From Silvimonas terrae (lineage in GTDB: Bacteria > Pseudomonadota > Gammaproteobacteria > Burkholderiales > Chitinibacteraceae): a DNA stretch of 64,000 nucleotides. A model generated the notes under the pieces. That model searched no databases. It had not been told where the DNA came from and worked only from the letters and a program-made list of their open reading frames with translations. Positions 35,239 through 44,594 of the stretch are shown one piece after another. The first letter of the stretch is position 1, and the number at the start of each line of letters is the position of its first letter. The stretch covers positions 62,001 through 126,000 of the forward strand of contig NZ_JACHHN010000011.1 of the NCBI RefSeq assembly GCF_014202765.1, in the 5' to 3' direction. The position numbers and the translations under genes are program-made.

Positions 35239-35587
35239 GAGAGGTCTCCTGGTCAGTGCTCAATTCGGGGTCAGGTCTGTTGCCTGTGGCCTTGGGTAAG
35301 CGCTGAACAAGTCCACGCCGGCTTATCCGGGCTTGCTTCAGGCGATCTGCCACGTTGTAAATCCTCGCCGTAGTCCAGCTACGGCAGCGGTTTACCCCAT
35401 GTGGGCACCCCCATGAAGCCACTTGAGCTTCTAGTGGCCGTGGTAGCGGGGTACGCCTTGCAGCTCCTCCTGAATCAGATCCGGCTGAACCCTGGCAGGA
35501 CGTGTTCAGAGCTTCCTTAGCATAGTCCGCTTTTTCTGGCTGCCAACCCGGCGTTACGCTGACTTGTCTGTCAGGCGGCAGGCCGAC
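35239..35587. other. Intergenic region with two hairpin motifs
   Basis: 349 bp. It contains the palindrome GCCGTAG-TCCAG-CTACGGC (35367-35385), copy 2 of the 20-bp motif (35401-35420), and AT-poor sequence with no supported ORF. It must hold the CHRD promoter and the end of the permease transcript; neither is obvious. Confidence 0.4.
35401..35420 (+). repeat. Copy 2 of a 20-bp dispersed palindromic motif
   Basis: GTGGGCACCCCCATGAAGCC; compare 1692-1711 and 46257-46276. Confidence 0.6.
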
Positions 35588-36433
35588 TTAACGTGCCTGA
35601 TGACCAGGGACAAGGGTGCTGGACAGAAAATAGCGCTGTGTCGCCGCAAAGCCCGCCAGAACGGGGATGACCGATACCGTGATCGCGGCCATCAACAGGC
35701 TGGTGGAGGTTGAAAAATGCCCGGTCAGGTCATGAAAAATGCCCACCGCCAGTGGCACTTTATCCTGACTGTTCAGGATGACTTGCGGCCACAGATAGTC
35801 ATTCCACGCCGCCACAAAGGTCAGGGTTGCCAGCGCGCCGGCCATCGGCATGGCTAGCGGCAGGGCAATGCGCCAGAGCAACTGCCATTCGCTGGCGCCG
35901 TCCACCCGTGCGGCATCCAGCGTCTCTTTGGGCAGTTCGGCAAAGGCTTGCCGCATCATGAACGCCCCCAGTGCGCTGGCAATATTGGGCACGATGGTGC
36001 CGGTCCAGGTGTCCAGCAACCCCAGATGAATGCAGGTCAGGAAGTTGGGGATGATCATGGTTTCCGTCGGCAACATCATGGTCAGGATGATCAGCGCAAA
36101 CAGTGTGCGCCGGCCCGGAAAATCAATCTGCGCCAGGGCAAAACCGCAGGGGATGGCCAGCAACAGCACGCCGGCCGTGGTTAATGTGGCAATCCAGAGT
36201 GAGTTGCGCAGATAAATCAGCAGCGGGATTTCATGAAATACCCGGACCACCCATGCCAGGCTCAGGTCGTGCGGGATCAGCGCCTGCGGGAACAGCCACA
36301 TGGCCGAGGTATCTGCCGACAATGCCACAGAGCCCGCCCACACAAACGGGAAGATGGCGAAAACCGTAAACAGGGCAATACCGGTGTGGCGGCCGGCGAT
36401 CAGTAACAGCGGGGCGGGGCGCACCGGGTTCAT
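35588..36433 (-). CDS. Carbohydrate ABC transporter permease (MalG/UgpE type)
   Basis: 281 residues, six membrane segments. The EAA loop is LPKETLDAARVDGASEWQLLWRIALPLAMP (about 185-213). Typical C-terminal RYFLSSTLVPG. Its start overlaps the stop of the partner permease gene (ATGA), so the two are co-translated. No sugar-binding protein or ATPase gene is adjacent on either side; the downstream flank is 350 bp of non-coding DNA. Confidence 0.92.
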   Translation of the reverse strand: MNPVRPAPLLLIAGRHTGIALFTVFAIFPFVWAGSVALSADTSAMWLFPQALIPHDLSLAWVVRVFHEIPLLIYLRNSLWIATLTTAGVLLLAIPCGFALAQIDFPGRRTLFALIILTMMLPTETMIIPNFLTCIHLGLLDTWTGTIVPNIASALGAFMMRQAFAELPKETLDAARVDGASEWQLLWRIALPLAMPMAGALATLTFVAAWNDYLWPQVILNSQDKVPLAVGIFHDLTGHFSTSTSLLMAAITVSVIPVLAGFAATQRYFLSSTLVPGHQAR

Positions 36434-37326
36434 GCTTCACCGCCGTTGCGCAAGCGGCCGTGTTCACCCAGCAAGCTGAACTGGAATACCGCCAGCAACA
36501 GGCAGATCACCGTGACAATCAGCCCGGCCGCAGCGGCGTAACCAAACTGATGGCCGTAGAACGCGGCGTTCCATACATACAGCAAGGCGGTCGTGGTGTC
36601 CGCACTGCCGCGGGTGAGATAAAGCGGCTCTTGCATGGCCTTGAGGGCGTAAATGGTGGCCAGCAGGGTACACAGCAAAATCACGGGTTGTAGCGCCGGC
36701 AAGGTGACGTGGCGCAGACGTTCCAGCCGGTTGGCACCATCCAGAATGGCTGCTTCATGCTGTTCGCGCGGGACGCTTTGCAAGCCGGCCAGATAGAGCA
36801 CCATGTAAAACCCCAGGTTTTTCCAGAACGCAAACAGAATGACCGGATACAGCGCCAGGTTTTCCCGGCTGAACCACAGGGGCGGGCTGTTGGGCGAGAT
36901 GATCCCGAATGTCGCCAGAAAACTGTTCACCAGCCCGTCCGCCGCAAACGCCTGCCGCCACACCACTGCGGCAATCGACATGGCAATGATCACCGGCACG
37001 TAACACAGCGCCCGGATCAAGCCGGCAGCGGGGAACGGGCGGTGCAGCAGCAAGGCCAGACCCAGGCCACCCACCTGCAGCATGGGCACCAGGACCAGAA
37101 AAATGAGGGAGTTCTTGAGCGCCGGGCCGAACTCACGCTCGGGCCAGGTCAGCATCACAAAATTGGCAAATCCGTTCCATTGGGTGTGGCCCGTTTGCAG
37201 AAAATAGTCATGCAACGCCAGCCAGGCGTTATAGCCCAGCGGCCACAGGGTGAACACCGCGAACACTACACAAAACGGTGCCACAAACAGCCAGCCCGTT
37301 GCGGGCCGTACGCCAGGTAGCGCCAT
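36430..37326 (-). CDS. Carbohydrate ABC transporter permease (MalF/UgpA type)
   Basis: 298 residues, six membrane segments. The EAA loop is VPREQHEAAILDGANRLERLRHVTLPALQP (about 195-225). The N-terminal FVAPFCVVFAVFTLWPLGYNAWLAL is typical. First gene of a two-permease unit. The binding protein and the MsmX/UgpC-type ATPase must be encoded elsewhere, so the substrate (glycerol-phosphate, disaccharide or chito-oligosaccharide are all possible) cannot be assigned. Confidence 0.92.
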   Translation of the reverse strand: MALPGVRPATGWLFVAPFCVVFAVFTLWPLGYNAWLALHDYFLQTGHTQWNGFANFVMLTWPEREFGPALKNSLIFLVLVPMLQVGGLGLALLLHRPFPAAGLIRALCYVPVIIAMSIAAVVWRQAFAADGLVNSFLATFGIISPNSPPLWFSRENLALYPVILFAFWKNLGFYMVLYLAGLQSVPREQHEAAILDGANRLERLRHVTLPALQPVILLCTLLATIYALKAMQEPLYLTRGSADTTTALLYVWNAAFYGHQFGYAAAAGLIVTVICLLLAVFQFSLLGEHGRLRNGGEA

Positions 37327-37499
37327 GCTGACATCCTCTGGTTACTGCGGCCGGTCTGTTGCCGGCGCGTCGGTGATCATCTTATGTGATTTGGTGGCGG
37401 GGGCTGTTTGCCGGGGTTGCTGTGTTGCCATTGGCATGGCGGCAAATGGATGCTGATGCGGCATGCTGGCGGGGTGCAAGTTGTTGGGGGCAGATGCCA

Positions 37500-37857
37500 C
37501 GCCGTAGCCCGGATGGCGCCGCAGGCGAGAATCCGGGGTGGCGATGTTTGAAAGTGCGGGCTGTTGGCCTTGCTGCGGACTCGTCATTCCCGACCTTGGC
37601 GGGAAGCCAGTCTGGAGCCGGAACGGCTCCGTTCTCTGGCGAGAACCAGGTTATTAGCGCCTGGCGGCGCGGGTTTGAAAGGTATTTGATACCCGCGGTG
37701 GCGGGAGCACGTTCCTTTCTTTGCCTCGCCAAAGAAAGGAACCAAAGAAAGGCGACCCCAGCCTGGCGGCCCTCCGGGCTGCCCTCAGTCGGTCGGGAGC
37801 CCAAGGTCTCCCTCCACTTCTTCGGCGCTGGGCTTTAACGGGGGAGGAAGATCAAAA
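37500..37857. repeat. Composite dispersed repeat, copy Z
   Basis: Blocks: REP-like GTAGCCCGGATG...GAATCCGGGG, CGTCATTCC block, AGCGCCTGGCGGCGCGGG, AAAGGTATTTGATACCCGC, a CTTTCTTTG/CAAAGAAAG inverted repeat near 37715-37757, GTCGGTCGGGAGCCCAAGG, and CTTCTTCGGCGCTGGGCTTT. It abuts the hexanucleotide tract. The open frame across it is a repeat artefact. Confidence 0.75.
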
Positions 37858-38004
37858 GCAACGGCAACGGCAACCGCAACCGCAACGGCAACCGCAACGG
37901 CAACCGCAACGGCAACCGCAACGGCAACCGCAACGGCAACGGCAACCGCAACCGCAACCGCAACCGCAACCGCAACCGCAACCGCAACCGCAACCGCAAC
38001 CGCA
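37858..38004. repeat. Hexanucleotide microsatellite, about 24 units of GCAAC(C/G)
   Basis: Uninterrupted tandem hexamers in which the last base alternates between C and G in the first half and is almost always C in the second half. It ends 80 bp before the deacetylase start codon. Six-base units cannot cause frameshifts, but can change the spacing to upstream promoter elements. Confidence 0.9.
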
Positions 38005-38083
38005 TCAACCCTGCAGGCATCTGTTGGCAGTGCACCCAATAAAGCGAGACCCCAAACGGGTCCATTTTTCCGGAAACGAGACC

Positions 38084-38935
38084 ATGCAACGCAAGGCCAG
38101 GTTCATAGCCATTTTTGCTGTGTGTTTATGTTTGCTGGCCGTCGTGGCGTGGCAAGTGTGGGACTGGTTGCCGCCGCCATTGCCGCCGGCCAGTACCGTG
38201 GCGGCCAGCACGCCCAAGATGCGGCAGTACGTGCGCACGCCGTTTATTGATGATTGGGATCAAGCCCCGCTGGCCGACATGAACGCGCATGCAGCGCTCA
38301 ATCCTGGCGTGGCTTTTCTGGAAGGGCCAACCCATCGGCGGCTGGTGGCGTTGACCTTTGATGATGGCCCCAGTCCGTATACCCCGGCGCTACTGGATGT
38401 GCTCAAGAAGTATCACGTGCACGCCACGTTCTTCTGGATCGGCAAACACGTGCAGGAATACGACGACGTGGCGCGCCGGGCGCTGGCGGAGGGGCATACG
38501 TTGGGTAATCACACCTTCACGCATCCGGATATTTCTGGCACTGCGGCAGATTTCTGGTGGGATGAGCAAATTGGCGTGACGCAGGACATCTTCCAGCGTG
38601 TGATCGGCAAACGGCCGCGCTTGTTCCGGCCGCCCTACGGCAAGATCGATGATGAAGAAATCAAGGCACTGAACCAGCATGGCCTCAAGACCATTCTCTG
38701 GTCGGTGGATACCCAGGACTGGAACAAAAATCGCTGGCTGTTTGGCCGCCACCACATTGAACGCTGGATCCAGCAATATATTCATGAGGAAGCCATCATA
38801 TTGATGCATGATGGCGGTGGCCACCGGGACCAGACCGTGGCGGCGGTGGATGCCGTGATTCCGTGGCTGCAGCAAGCCGGCTACCAGTTTGTGACGGTAG
38901 ATCAGTTGCTTGGCATCAAAGACGCCTATCAGTAA
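38084..38935 (+). CDS. Membrane-anchored polysaccharide deacetylase (CE4)
   Basis: 283 residues. An N-terminal signal anchor (FIAIFAVCLCLLAVVAWQVW) and Pro-rich linker are followed by a NodB/CE4 domain: motif 1 LTFDDGPS (about 88-95), motif 2 NHTFTHPD with the H-x3-H metal ligands, motif 3 RPPYGK, motif 4 WSVDTQDW, motif 5 LMHDGGG. It should deacetylate chitin oligomers or peptidoglycan in the periplasm. ATG 38084 is chosen; the frame stays open back through the hexanucleotide tract, giving a spurious Gln/Pro/Arg repeat. A related C-terminus is cut by the right edge at 63935. Confidence 0.9.
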   Translation: MQRKARFIAIFAVCLCLLAVVAWQVWDWLPPPLPPASTVAASTPKMRQYVRTPFIDDWDQAPLADMNAHAALNPGVAFLEGPTHRRLVALTFDDGPSPYTPALLDVLKKYHVHATFFWIGKHVQEYDDVARRALAEGHTLGNHTFTHPDISGTAADFWWDEQIGVTQDIFQRVIGKRPRLFRPPYGKIDDEEIKALNQHGLKTILWSVDTQDWNKNRWLFGRHHIERWIQQYIHEEAIILMHDGGGHRDQTVAAVDAVIPWLQQAGYQFVTVDQLLGIKDAYQ

Positions 38936-38968
38936 CCGTTCTTTTACAACACAGGATTGGGGAATATC

Positions 38969-39304
38969 TTGTCTGATTCAGGTTTTGCGCAGACGCCGCA
39001 GCCACCGTATTACGCGGTGATGTTTACCTCCCAGCGTAACGATCAAGACCCGCAAGGCTATGCCGCGACGGCCGATCGCATGCTGGAACTGGCTCGGCAA
39101 CAACCGGGTTATCTGGGCGTGGAGAGCGTGCGGGATGCCAACGGGTTTGGTATCACTATCTCTTATTGGGAAAGCCAGGACGCAATTAGCCAGTGGCGCG
39201 CGCATGGCGAACACCGGGTCGCGCAAGAGCAGGGCAAGCTCGATTGGTACGAACACTTTGAGGCGCGTGTTGCCGTGGTAGAACGCGCCTGGGGCAAGCG
39301 CTGA
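38969..39304 (+). CDS. Antibiotic biosynthesis monooxygenase (ABM) domain protein
   Basis: 111 residues from the TTG at 38969, which has GGGGAA six bases upstream. A single ferredoxin-like ABM domain: YYAVMFTSQRNDQDPQGYAATADRMLELARQQPGYLGVES and GITISYWESQDAISQWRAHGEHRVAQEQG. Members include small heme- or quinol-acting oxygenases; the substrate is unknown. It follows the deacetylase by 33 bp and ends flush against the acrR stop on the other strand. Confidence 0.85.
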   Translation: MSDSGFAQTPQPPYYAVMFTSQRNDQDPQGYAATADRMLELARQQPGYLGVESVRDANGFGITISYWESQDAISQWRAHGEHRVAQEQGKLDWYEHFEARVAVVERAWGKR

Positions 39305-39949
39305 TCAGGCCGGGCGGGGCTGACGCAACGCGTTGCCGTTTTGCAGGGTTTCCAGCAGGGCGTCGATGAGCGGGGCGGCTTCGTCTTTCAGACTGAAACT
39401 GTCCGGCATAAATAGCCAGTTGTTCAGCAGACCGCACAATGCGCCGATCAGCAAACGGTCTGCGCGTTCAATATTCAGGTCGGGCGGCAACTGGCCGCGC
39501 TCAATGGCCTGGCGCAACAGCGTGCAGCGGCGTTGCGTGCCGTTCAGCATGGCTTCCCGGCGGCGATCCAGCACAGCTTGCAAGTCCTCGGTGTATTCGC
39601 ACTTGTTCATAAGCACATCCAGCCCGCGGCGCTGGCGCGCGTCGGTGTCGGTATCGGCCAGCGTTTTGATCAATGCTTCCCGCAACTGGGCCAGCGGCTC
39701 GCGGTAATGGCCGGATTCATCTGGCTCCAGTGCTTGTTCCAGCGGCAGGCAGATGCGGTCTGCCATGGCATTGAAGAGGTCGGCTTTGTTCTCGAAATGC
39801 CAGTAGATGGCGCCACGGGTCAGGCCGGCGGCATCGGCAATATCCGCCAGCGAGGTGCGTGACACGCCCTTGGTGCTGAACACCAGCTCTGCGGTGTCCA
39901 GCAGATGCGCTCTGGTTTCTGCCGCTTCTTCTTTGGTTTTTCTGGCCAT
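39305..39949 (-). CDS. acrR: AcrR/TtgR-type TetR repressor of the RND efflux operon
   Basis: 214 residues. HTH region TRAHLLDTAELVFSTKGVSRTSLADIADAAGLTRGAIYWHFENKADLF (12-60), then a helical ligand-binding domain ending LLIGALCGLLNNWLFMPDSFSL. Sequence and divergence from acrA match AcrR/MtrR/TtgR. It should repress acrAB and itself through the palindrome at 40066-40091. Confidence 0.94.
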   Translation of the reverse strand: MARKTKEEAAETRAHLLDTAELVFSTKGVSRTSLADIADAAGLTRGAIYWHFENKADLFNAMADRICLPLEQALEPDESGHYREPLAQLREALIKTLADTDTDARQRRGLDVLMNKCEYTEDLQAVLDRRREAMLNGTQRRCTLLRQAIERGQLPPDLNIERADRLLIGALCGLLNNWLFMPDSFSLKDEAAPLIDALLETLQNGNALRQPRPA

Positions 39950-40001
39950 ATCGAACCTTGCGTACCGTGGGTGGTCAGTGACTGATGAATTTAGCTGCGA
40001 C

Positions 40002-40020
40002 CGAAATGATTCGCATTGAA
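40002..40020. promoter_or_regulatory. Possible Fur-like or other inverted motif upstream of acrR
   Basis: AATG-ATTCG-CATT core within 40002-40020; about half the positions match the classic 19-bp iron box. Weak evidence. Confidence 0.25.
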
Positions 40021-40040
40021 ATTATCAAATGTTGTACACT

Positions 40041-40070
40041 TTACTGAACAATTAATTTATTCGTTATACA
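40041..40070 (+). promoter_or_regulatory. acrA promoter
   Basis: TTACTG (40041-40046), 18-bp spacer, TATACA (40065-40070). The -10 box lies inside the AcrR palindrome, consistent with repression by blocking RNA polymerase. Confidence 0.55.
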
Positions 40071-40091
40071 TACATTCGCGAATGTATGTAT
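40066..40091. promoter_or_regulatory. AcrR operator, 26-bp perfect palindrome
   Basis: Perfect inverted repeat with half-site ATACATACATTCG. It differs only at the centre from the E. coli AcrR box (TACATACATT...AATGTATGTA). Confidence 0.9.
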
Positions 40092-40233
40092 GTTACGATT
40101 TACTCAAGATTTCAGCAAACCGTCCATGGCGACGGTGTTGCGCATGGCAGCGCGACTGTAACTGACTGCCGGCGCCTGGTCCGTCTTCTGTCGTACTTCA
40201 CATTATTTTATTTTCCATGTTGCGGGGGCACTC

Positions 40234-41409
40234 ATGCGTGCAAACACGAACCGGTTTCATTTACGTTTAACGACCCTGGCCGCGCTGGCTGCGGTGTCGG
40301 TCCTCTCCGCGTGCGGCGACAAGCCTGCCGCTGGTGCTGGCGCTGCGGGCCAGGCGCCTGAAGTTGGGGTGGTGACCATTGCATCCCAGAACCTGCCGCT
40401 GTCCGTCGAATTGCCAGGCCGCGTCAACCCCGTGCGCGTGGCCGAAGTACGCGCCCGCGCTGCCGGGATCGTGCTCAAGCAGACTTTTGTTGAGGGCAGT
40501 GATGTGAAGGCAGGTCAGGTGCTGTTCCGCATCGACCCCGCGCCGCTGCAAGCCACCTTTGACAGTGCCACTGCCGCCGTAGCCAAGGCCGATGCCACGC
40601 TGGCGCAGAACAAGCTGCAAGAATCGCGCTACCGTGAACTCGCCCCGGTGCAGGCGGTCAGCAAGCAAGATTATGACAACGCCCAGATTGCCGTGAAACA
40701 GGCTGAAGCCGATCTGGCCTCTGCCAAAGCCGCCCAGCAAACCGCGCGTTTGAATCTGGGTTATACCACCGTCACCTCACCGATCTCTGGCCGCGTGGGC
40801 AAGGCCCAGGTCACGGAAGGCGCGCTGGTGGGGCAGGGTGATGCCACCTTGATGGCCACCGTGACCCAGACCGATCCGATTTATGTTGATGTGACCCAAT
40901 CCAGCACAGAAGTACTGCGCCTGCGTCGTTCGCTGCAAACCGGCAAGGTCAAGGGTGTGGACGGTGCGGTACCGGTCAAGCTGGTGCTGGAAGACGGTTC
41001 TATCTACCCGCAAGCCGGCAAGTTGCTGTTCTCCGACATCACCGTGGATCAGACCACCGGCATGGTGACGCTGCGTGCCGAGTTCCCGAACCCCAATCAT
41101 GATCTGTTGCCGGGTATGTATGTCCGCGCGCGTCTGTCGCAAGCCGTGCAGGACAACGCCCTGACCGTGCCGCAAATGGGCGTGCAGCGCACCTCCAGCG
41201 GTGATGCAACTGTCATGCTGGTGAACCAGGAAGGCAAGGTAGAGGTGCGTCCGGTGGTGGCAGATACCGCCATTGGCAATGTGTGGGTGGTGACCAAGGG
41301 CCTCTCCGCCGGTGACAAGGTGATTGTGTCCGGCCTGCAAAAGATCAAGCCCGGTGTGGCAGTCAAGACGGTTGACGCGAACGCTTCTGCGCCCGCTGCT
41401 GCCAAGTAA
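40234..41409 (+). CDS. acrA: RND efflux periplasmic adaptor (AcrA/MexA)
   Basis: 391-residue lipoprotein (lipobox LSAC at about 26). Membrane fusion protein order: beta-barrel/lipoyl start ([27 protein letters not shown]), alpha hairpin (about 100-165, [29 protein letters not shown]), lipoyl return ([24 protein letters not shown]) and membrane-proximal domain. It bridges the inner-membrane pump and the outer-membrane factor. First gene of the acrAB-OMF operon, 284 bp from acrR. Confidence 0.95.
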   Translation: MRANTNRFHLRLTTLAALAAVSVLSACGDKPAAGAGAAGQAPEVGVVTIASQNLPLSVELPGRVNPVRVAEVRARAAGIVLKQTFVEGSDVKAGQVLFRIDPAPLQATFDSATAAVAKADATLAQNKLQESRYRELAPVQAVSKQDYDNAQIAVKQAEADLASAKAAQQTARLNLGYTTVTSPISGRVGKAQVTEGALVGQGDATLMATVTQTDPIYVDVTQSSTEVLRLRRSLQTGKVKGVDGAVPVKLVLEDGSIYPQAGKLLFSDITVDQTTGMVTLRAEFPNPNHDLLPGMYVRARLSQAVQDNALTVPQMGVQRTSSGDATVMLVNQEGKVEVRPVVADTAIGNVWVVTKGLSAGDKVIVSGLQKIKPGVAVKTVDANASAPAAAK

Positions 41410-41423
41410 GGGAGAGACCACTC

Positions 41424-44400
41424 ATGGCTCGTTTTTTTATTGATCGCCCGATTTTTGCGTGGGTGATTGCCATTGTCATCATGCTGGCCGGCTTATTGTC
41501 GATCCGCACGCTGGCCGTGTCGCAATACCCGCCGATTGCACCGCCTTCGGTGGCCATTACCGCCACCTATCCGGGTGCGTCGGCCAAGACCGTGGAAGAC
41601 ACGGTCACCCAGGTCATCGAACAACAGATGAACGGGATCGACAACCTGGAATACATGGCCTCGACGAGCGATTCGTCGGGCGCGGTTTCCATCACGCTGA
41701 CCTTCAAGAACGGCACCAACCCGGACATTGCCCAGGTGCAGGTGCAAAACAAGCTGCAACTGGCGACACCGCTGTTGCCGCAAGAAGTGCAGCAGCAAGG
41801 TATTCGCGTTGCCAAGGCCACCAAGAACTTCATGATGGTGCTGGGCTTTGTGTCTACCGACGGCAGCATGACGCGTAATGACCTTGGCGATTACCTCAAC
41901 GCCAACGTCAAAGACCCGATCAGCCGTGTGGAAGGTGTGGGTGATGTCACCGTGTTCGGCTCGCAATACGCCATGCGTATCTGGCTGAACCCGGACCAGT
42001 TGGCCAGTTATCAACTGACCGTGCTGGACGTCTCTAACGCCATTTCGGCGCAGAACGTGCAGGTATCGGCCGGTCAACTGGGTGGTGCGCCATCCGTGCC
42101 AGGCCAGCAACTGAATGCCACCATTACGGCACAGACGCGTCTGCAAACGGCAGAAGAGTTTGGCAACATTTTGCTGAAGGTAAACACCGACGGCTCGCAA
42201 GTGCGTCTGCGTGATGTGGCGCGCATGGAGCTGGGCGGGGAAGACTATTCCATCCTGACCCGCTACAACGGCAAACCGGCTTCCGGCCTGGCGATCAAGC
42301 TGGCAACCGGTGCCAACGCACTGCAAACGGCCGACGCCGTGCGTGCCAAAGTGGACGATCTGCAAAAGTATTTCCCGCAGTCGCTGAAAGTGGTTTACCC
42401 GTACGACACCACCCCGTTCGTGAAGATTTCGATCGAAGAAGTGGTGAAGACGCTGGCCGAAGCCATCGTGCTGGTGTTCCTGGTGATGTATCTGTTCTTG
42501 CAGAACTTCCGCGCGACGCTGATCCCGACGATCGCTGTGCCGGTGGTGTTGCTGGGTACGTTTGGCGTGCTGGCCGCGGCCGGGTTCTCCATCAACACAC
42601 TGACCATGTTCGGTATGGTGCTGGCCATCGGCTTGCTGGTGGACGATGCCATTGTGGTGGTGGAAAACGTCGAGCGGGTGATGAGCGAGGAAGGACTCTC
42701 GCCCAAGGAAGCCACGCGTAAATCCATGGGCCAGATTACCGGCGCGCTGGTGGGTATTGCGCTGGTGCTGTCTGCGGTGTTTGTGCCGATGGCGTTCTTT
42801 GGCGGTTCCACCGGCGCGATCTATCGCCAGTTCTCGATCACCATTGTGTCGTCCATGGTGTTGTCGGTGTTGGTGGCCTTGATTTTGACCCCGGCGCTGT
42901 GCGCGACCATTCTCAAGCCGATCGAGAAGGGCCATCACGCCGTCGATACCGGTTTCTTTGGCTGGTTCAACCGCAAGTTTGACGCGGGCAACCTCAAGTA
43001 CCAATCCACCGTGCGCCGCATTCTGGGCCGTTCGGGCCGCTTCCTGGCCATCTACCTGGTCATTATCGGCATCATGGTGTTCTTGATGATGCGTCTGCCG
43101 ACCTCGTTCTTGCCGGATGAAGACCAGGGCATTCTGTTCACGCAAGTGCAGTTGCCGGTGGGGGCCACGCAAGAGCAGGCCATCAAGACCATCGAGAAAA
43201 TGGAACACCATTTCCTGGTTGATGAAAAAGACAACGTTGAGTCGGTGTTCTCGGTGGCGGGCTTCAGTTTTGCCGGTCGTGGCCAGAACATGGGTCTGGC
43301 GTTTGTCCGCCTGAAAGACTGGAAGGAACGCACCACGCCGCAACAAAAAGTGGGGGCCATTGCCGGCCGTGCCATGGCTGCGTTCTCGCAGTTCAAGGAA
43401 GCCGTCGCCTTTGCCTTTGCCCCGCCGGCCGTGCTGGAACTGGGTAACGCCACCGGTTTTGACTTGCAGCTGCAAGATCGCGGCAACGTCGGTCACGCCA
43501 AGCTGATGGAAGCCCGCAACATGTTGCTGGGTATGGCGGCCAAGAGTACCGATGTGGTCGCAGTCCGCCCCAACGGCATGGATGACACGCCGCAGTACAA
43601 GGTGGAAGTGGACAAGGAAAAAGCGTCCGCGCTGGGCTTGTCGCTGTCGGACATCAACAAGACGCTGACCACCGCCTGGGGTTCGAGCTATGTGAACGAC
43701 TTTATCGACAAGGGCCGTGTGAAGAAGGTGTACGTGCAGGCGGATGCCCCGTATCGCATGCTGCCGTCCGATATCGATAACTGGTACGTGCGCAATGCCA
43801 AGGGTCAGATGGTGCCATTCTCTGCCTTTGCCTCCGCGCATTGGGAATACGGTTCGCCCAAGCTGGAACGCTACAACGGCGTATCGTCCGTCGAACTGTT
43901 GGGTTCGCCGGCACCGGGCAAATCGACGGGTCAGGCCATGAAGGCGATGGAAGACATGATCGCCCAATTGCCGCCGGGTATTGGCTACGAATGGACGGGT
44001 TTGTCGTACGAAGAAAAGCGCTCTGGTTCGCAAGCGCCGGCCCTGTACGCAATCTCTATCCTGGTGGTGTTCCTGTGTCTGGCTGCGTTGTATGAAAGCT
44101 GGTCCATCCCGTTCTCCGTCATGCTGGTGGTGCCGTTGGGGGTGGTGGGTGCGCTGCTGGCCGCAACGGGTCGCGGTTTGTCCAATGACGTGTATTTCCA
44201 GGTGGGTCTGCTGACCACCATCGGGTTGTCGGCCAAGAACGCCATTCTGATCGTGGAATTTGCCAAGGAACTGCATGAAAACGGCATGAGTCTGGTGGAA
44301 GCCACGCTGGAAGCCATCCGCATGCGCTTGCGCCCGATTCTGATGACGTCGATTGCGTTCATTCTGGGCGTGTTGCCGCTGGTGATCGCCAACGGTGCGG

Positions 44401-44594
44401 GTTCCGGTAGCCAGAATGCCATTGGTACGGGCGTGGCGGGCGGCATGATTACCGCCACCGTACTGGCCATCTTCTTTGTGCCGATCTTCTTTGTAGTGGT
44501 GCACAAGGTGTTCAAGGTCAAGGAACGCGCGCCGCTGCACCCGAATAGCAGCTTGCATGGTCATGCACCTGCCGAGGAAAACAACAATGGTTAA
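41424..44594 (+). CDS. acrB: RND multidrug efflux pump (AcrB/MexB, HAE-1 family)
   Basis: 1056 residues, full family length, 12 membrane helices and two large periplasmic loops. Start [22 protein letters not shown] is diagnostic. Proton relay aspartates are in [18 protein letters not shown] (helix 4, about 405-422), and the second half has the matching [13 protein letters not shown]. It exports drugs, dyes, detergents and similar compounds using the proton gradient. Its stop overlaps the outer-membrane factor start by 8 bp. Confidence 0.96.
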   Translation: MARFFIDRPIFAWVIAIVIMLAGLLSIRTLAVSQYPPIAPPSVAITATYPGASAKTVEDTVTQVIEQQMNGIDNLEYMASTSDSSGAVSITLTFKNGTNPDIAQVQVQNKLQLATPLLPQEVQQQGIRVAKATKNFMMVLGFVSTDGSMTRNDLGDYLNANVKDPISRVEGVGDVTVFGSQYAMRIWLNPDQLASYQLTVLDVSNAISAQNVQVSAGQLGGAPSVPGQQLNATITAQTRLQTAEEFGNILLKVNTDGSQVRLRDVARMELGGEDYSILTRYNGKPASGLAIKLATGANALQTADAVRAKVDDLQKYFPQSLKVVYPYDTTPFVKISIEEVVKTLAEAIVLVFLVMYLFLQNFRATLIPTIAVPVVLLGTFGVLAAAGFSINTLTMFGMVLAIGLLVDDAIVVVENVERVMSEEGLSPKEATRKSMGQITGALVGIALVLSAVFVPMAFFGGSTGAIYRQFSITIVSSMVLSVLVALILTPALCATILKPIEKGHHAVDTGFFGWFNRKFDAGNLKYQSTVRRILGRSGRFLAIYLVIIGIMVFLMMRLPTSFLPDEDQGILFTQVQLPVGATQEQAIKTIEKMEHHFLVDEKDNVESVFSVAGFSFAGRGQNMGLAFVRLKDWKERTTPQQKVGAIAGRAMAAFSQFKEAVAFAFAPPAVLELGNATGFDLQLQDRGNVGHAKLMEARNMLLGMAAKSTDVVAVRPNGMDDTPQYKVEVDKEKASALGLSLSDINKTLTTAWGSSYVNDFIDKGRVKKVYVQADAPYRMLPSDIDNWYVRNAKGQMVPFSAFASAHWEYGSPKLERYNGVSSVELLGSPAPGKSTGQAMKAMEDMIAQLPPGIGYEWTGLSYEEKRSGSQAPALYAISILVVFLCLAALYESWSIPFSVMLVVPLGVVGALLAATGRGLSNDVYFQVGLLTTIGLSAKNAILIVEFAKELHENGMSLVEATLEAIRMRLRPILMTSIAFILGVLPLVIANGAGSGSQNAIGTGVAGGMITATVLAIFFVPIFFVVVHKVFKVKERAPLHPNSSLHGHAPAEENNNG

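Noticed and set aside
37858-38004. CRISPR or phase-variable coding repeat.
   Set aside because: Continuous hexamers with no spacers; six-base units keep frame, so no frameshift switching.
37721-38083. In-frame N-terminal extension of the deacetylase through the hexanucleotide tract (Gln/Arg/Pro repeats).
   Set aside because: It is formed from dispersed repeat DNA and a microsatellite; a proper signal anchor starts at 38084.
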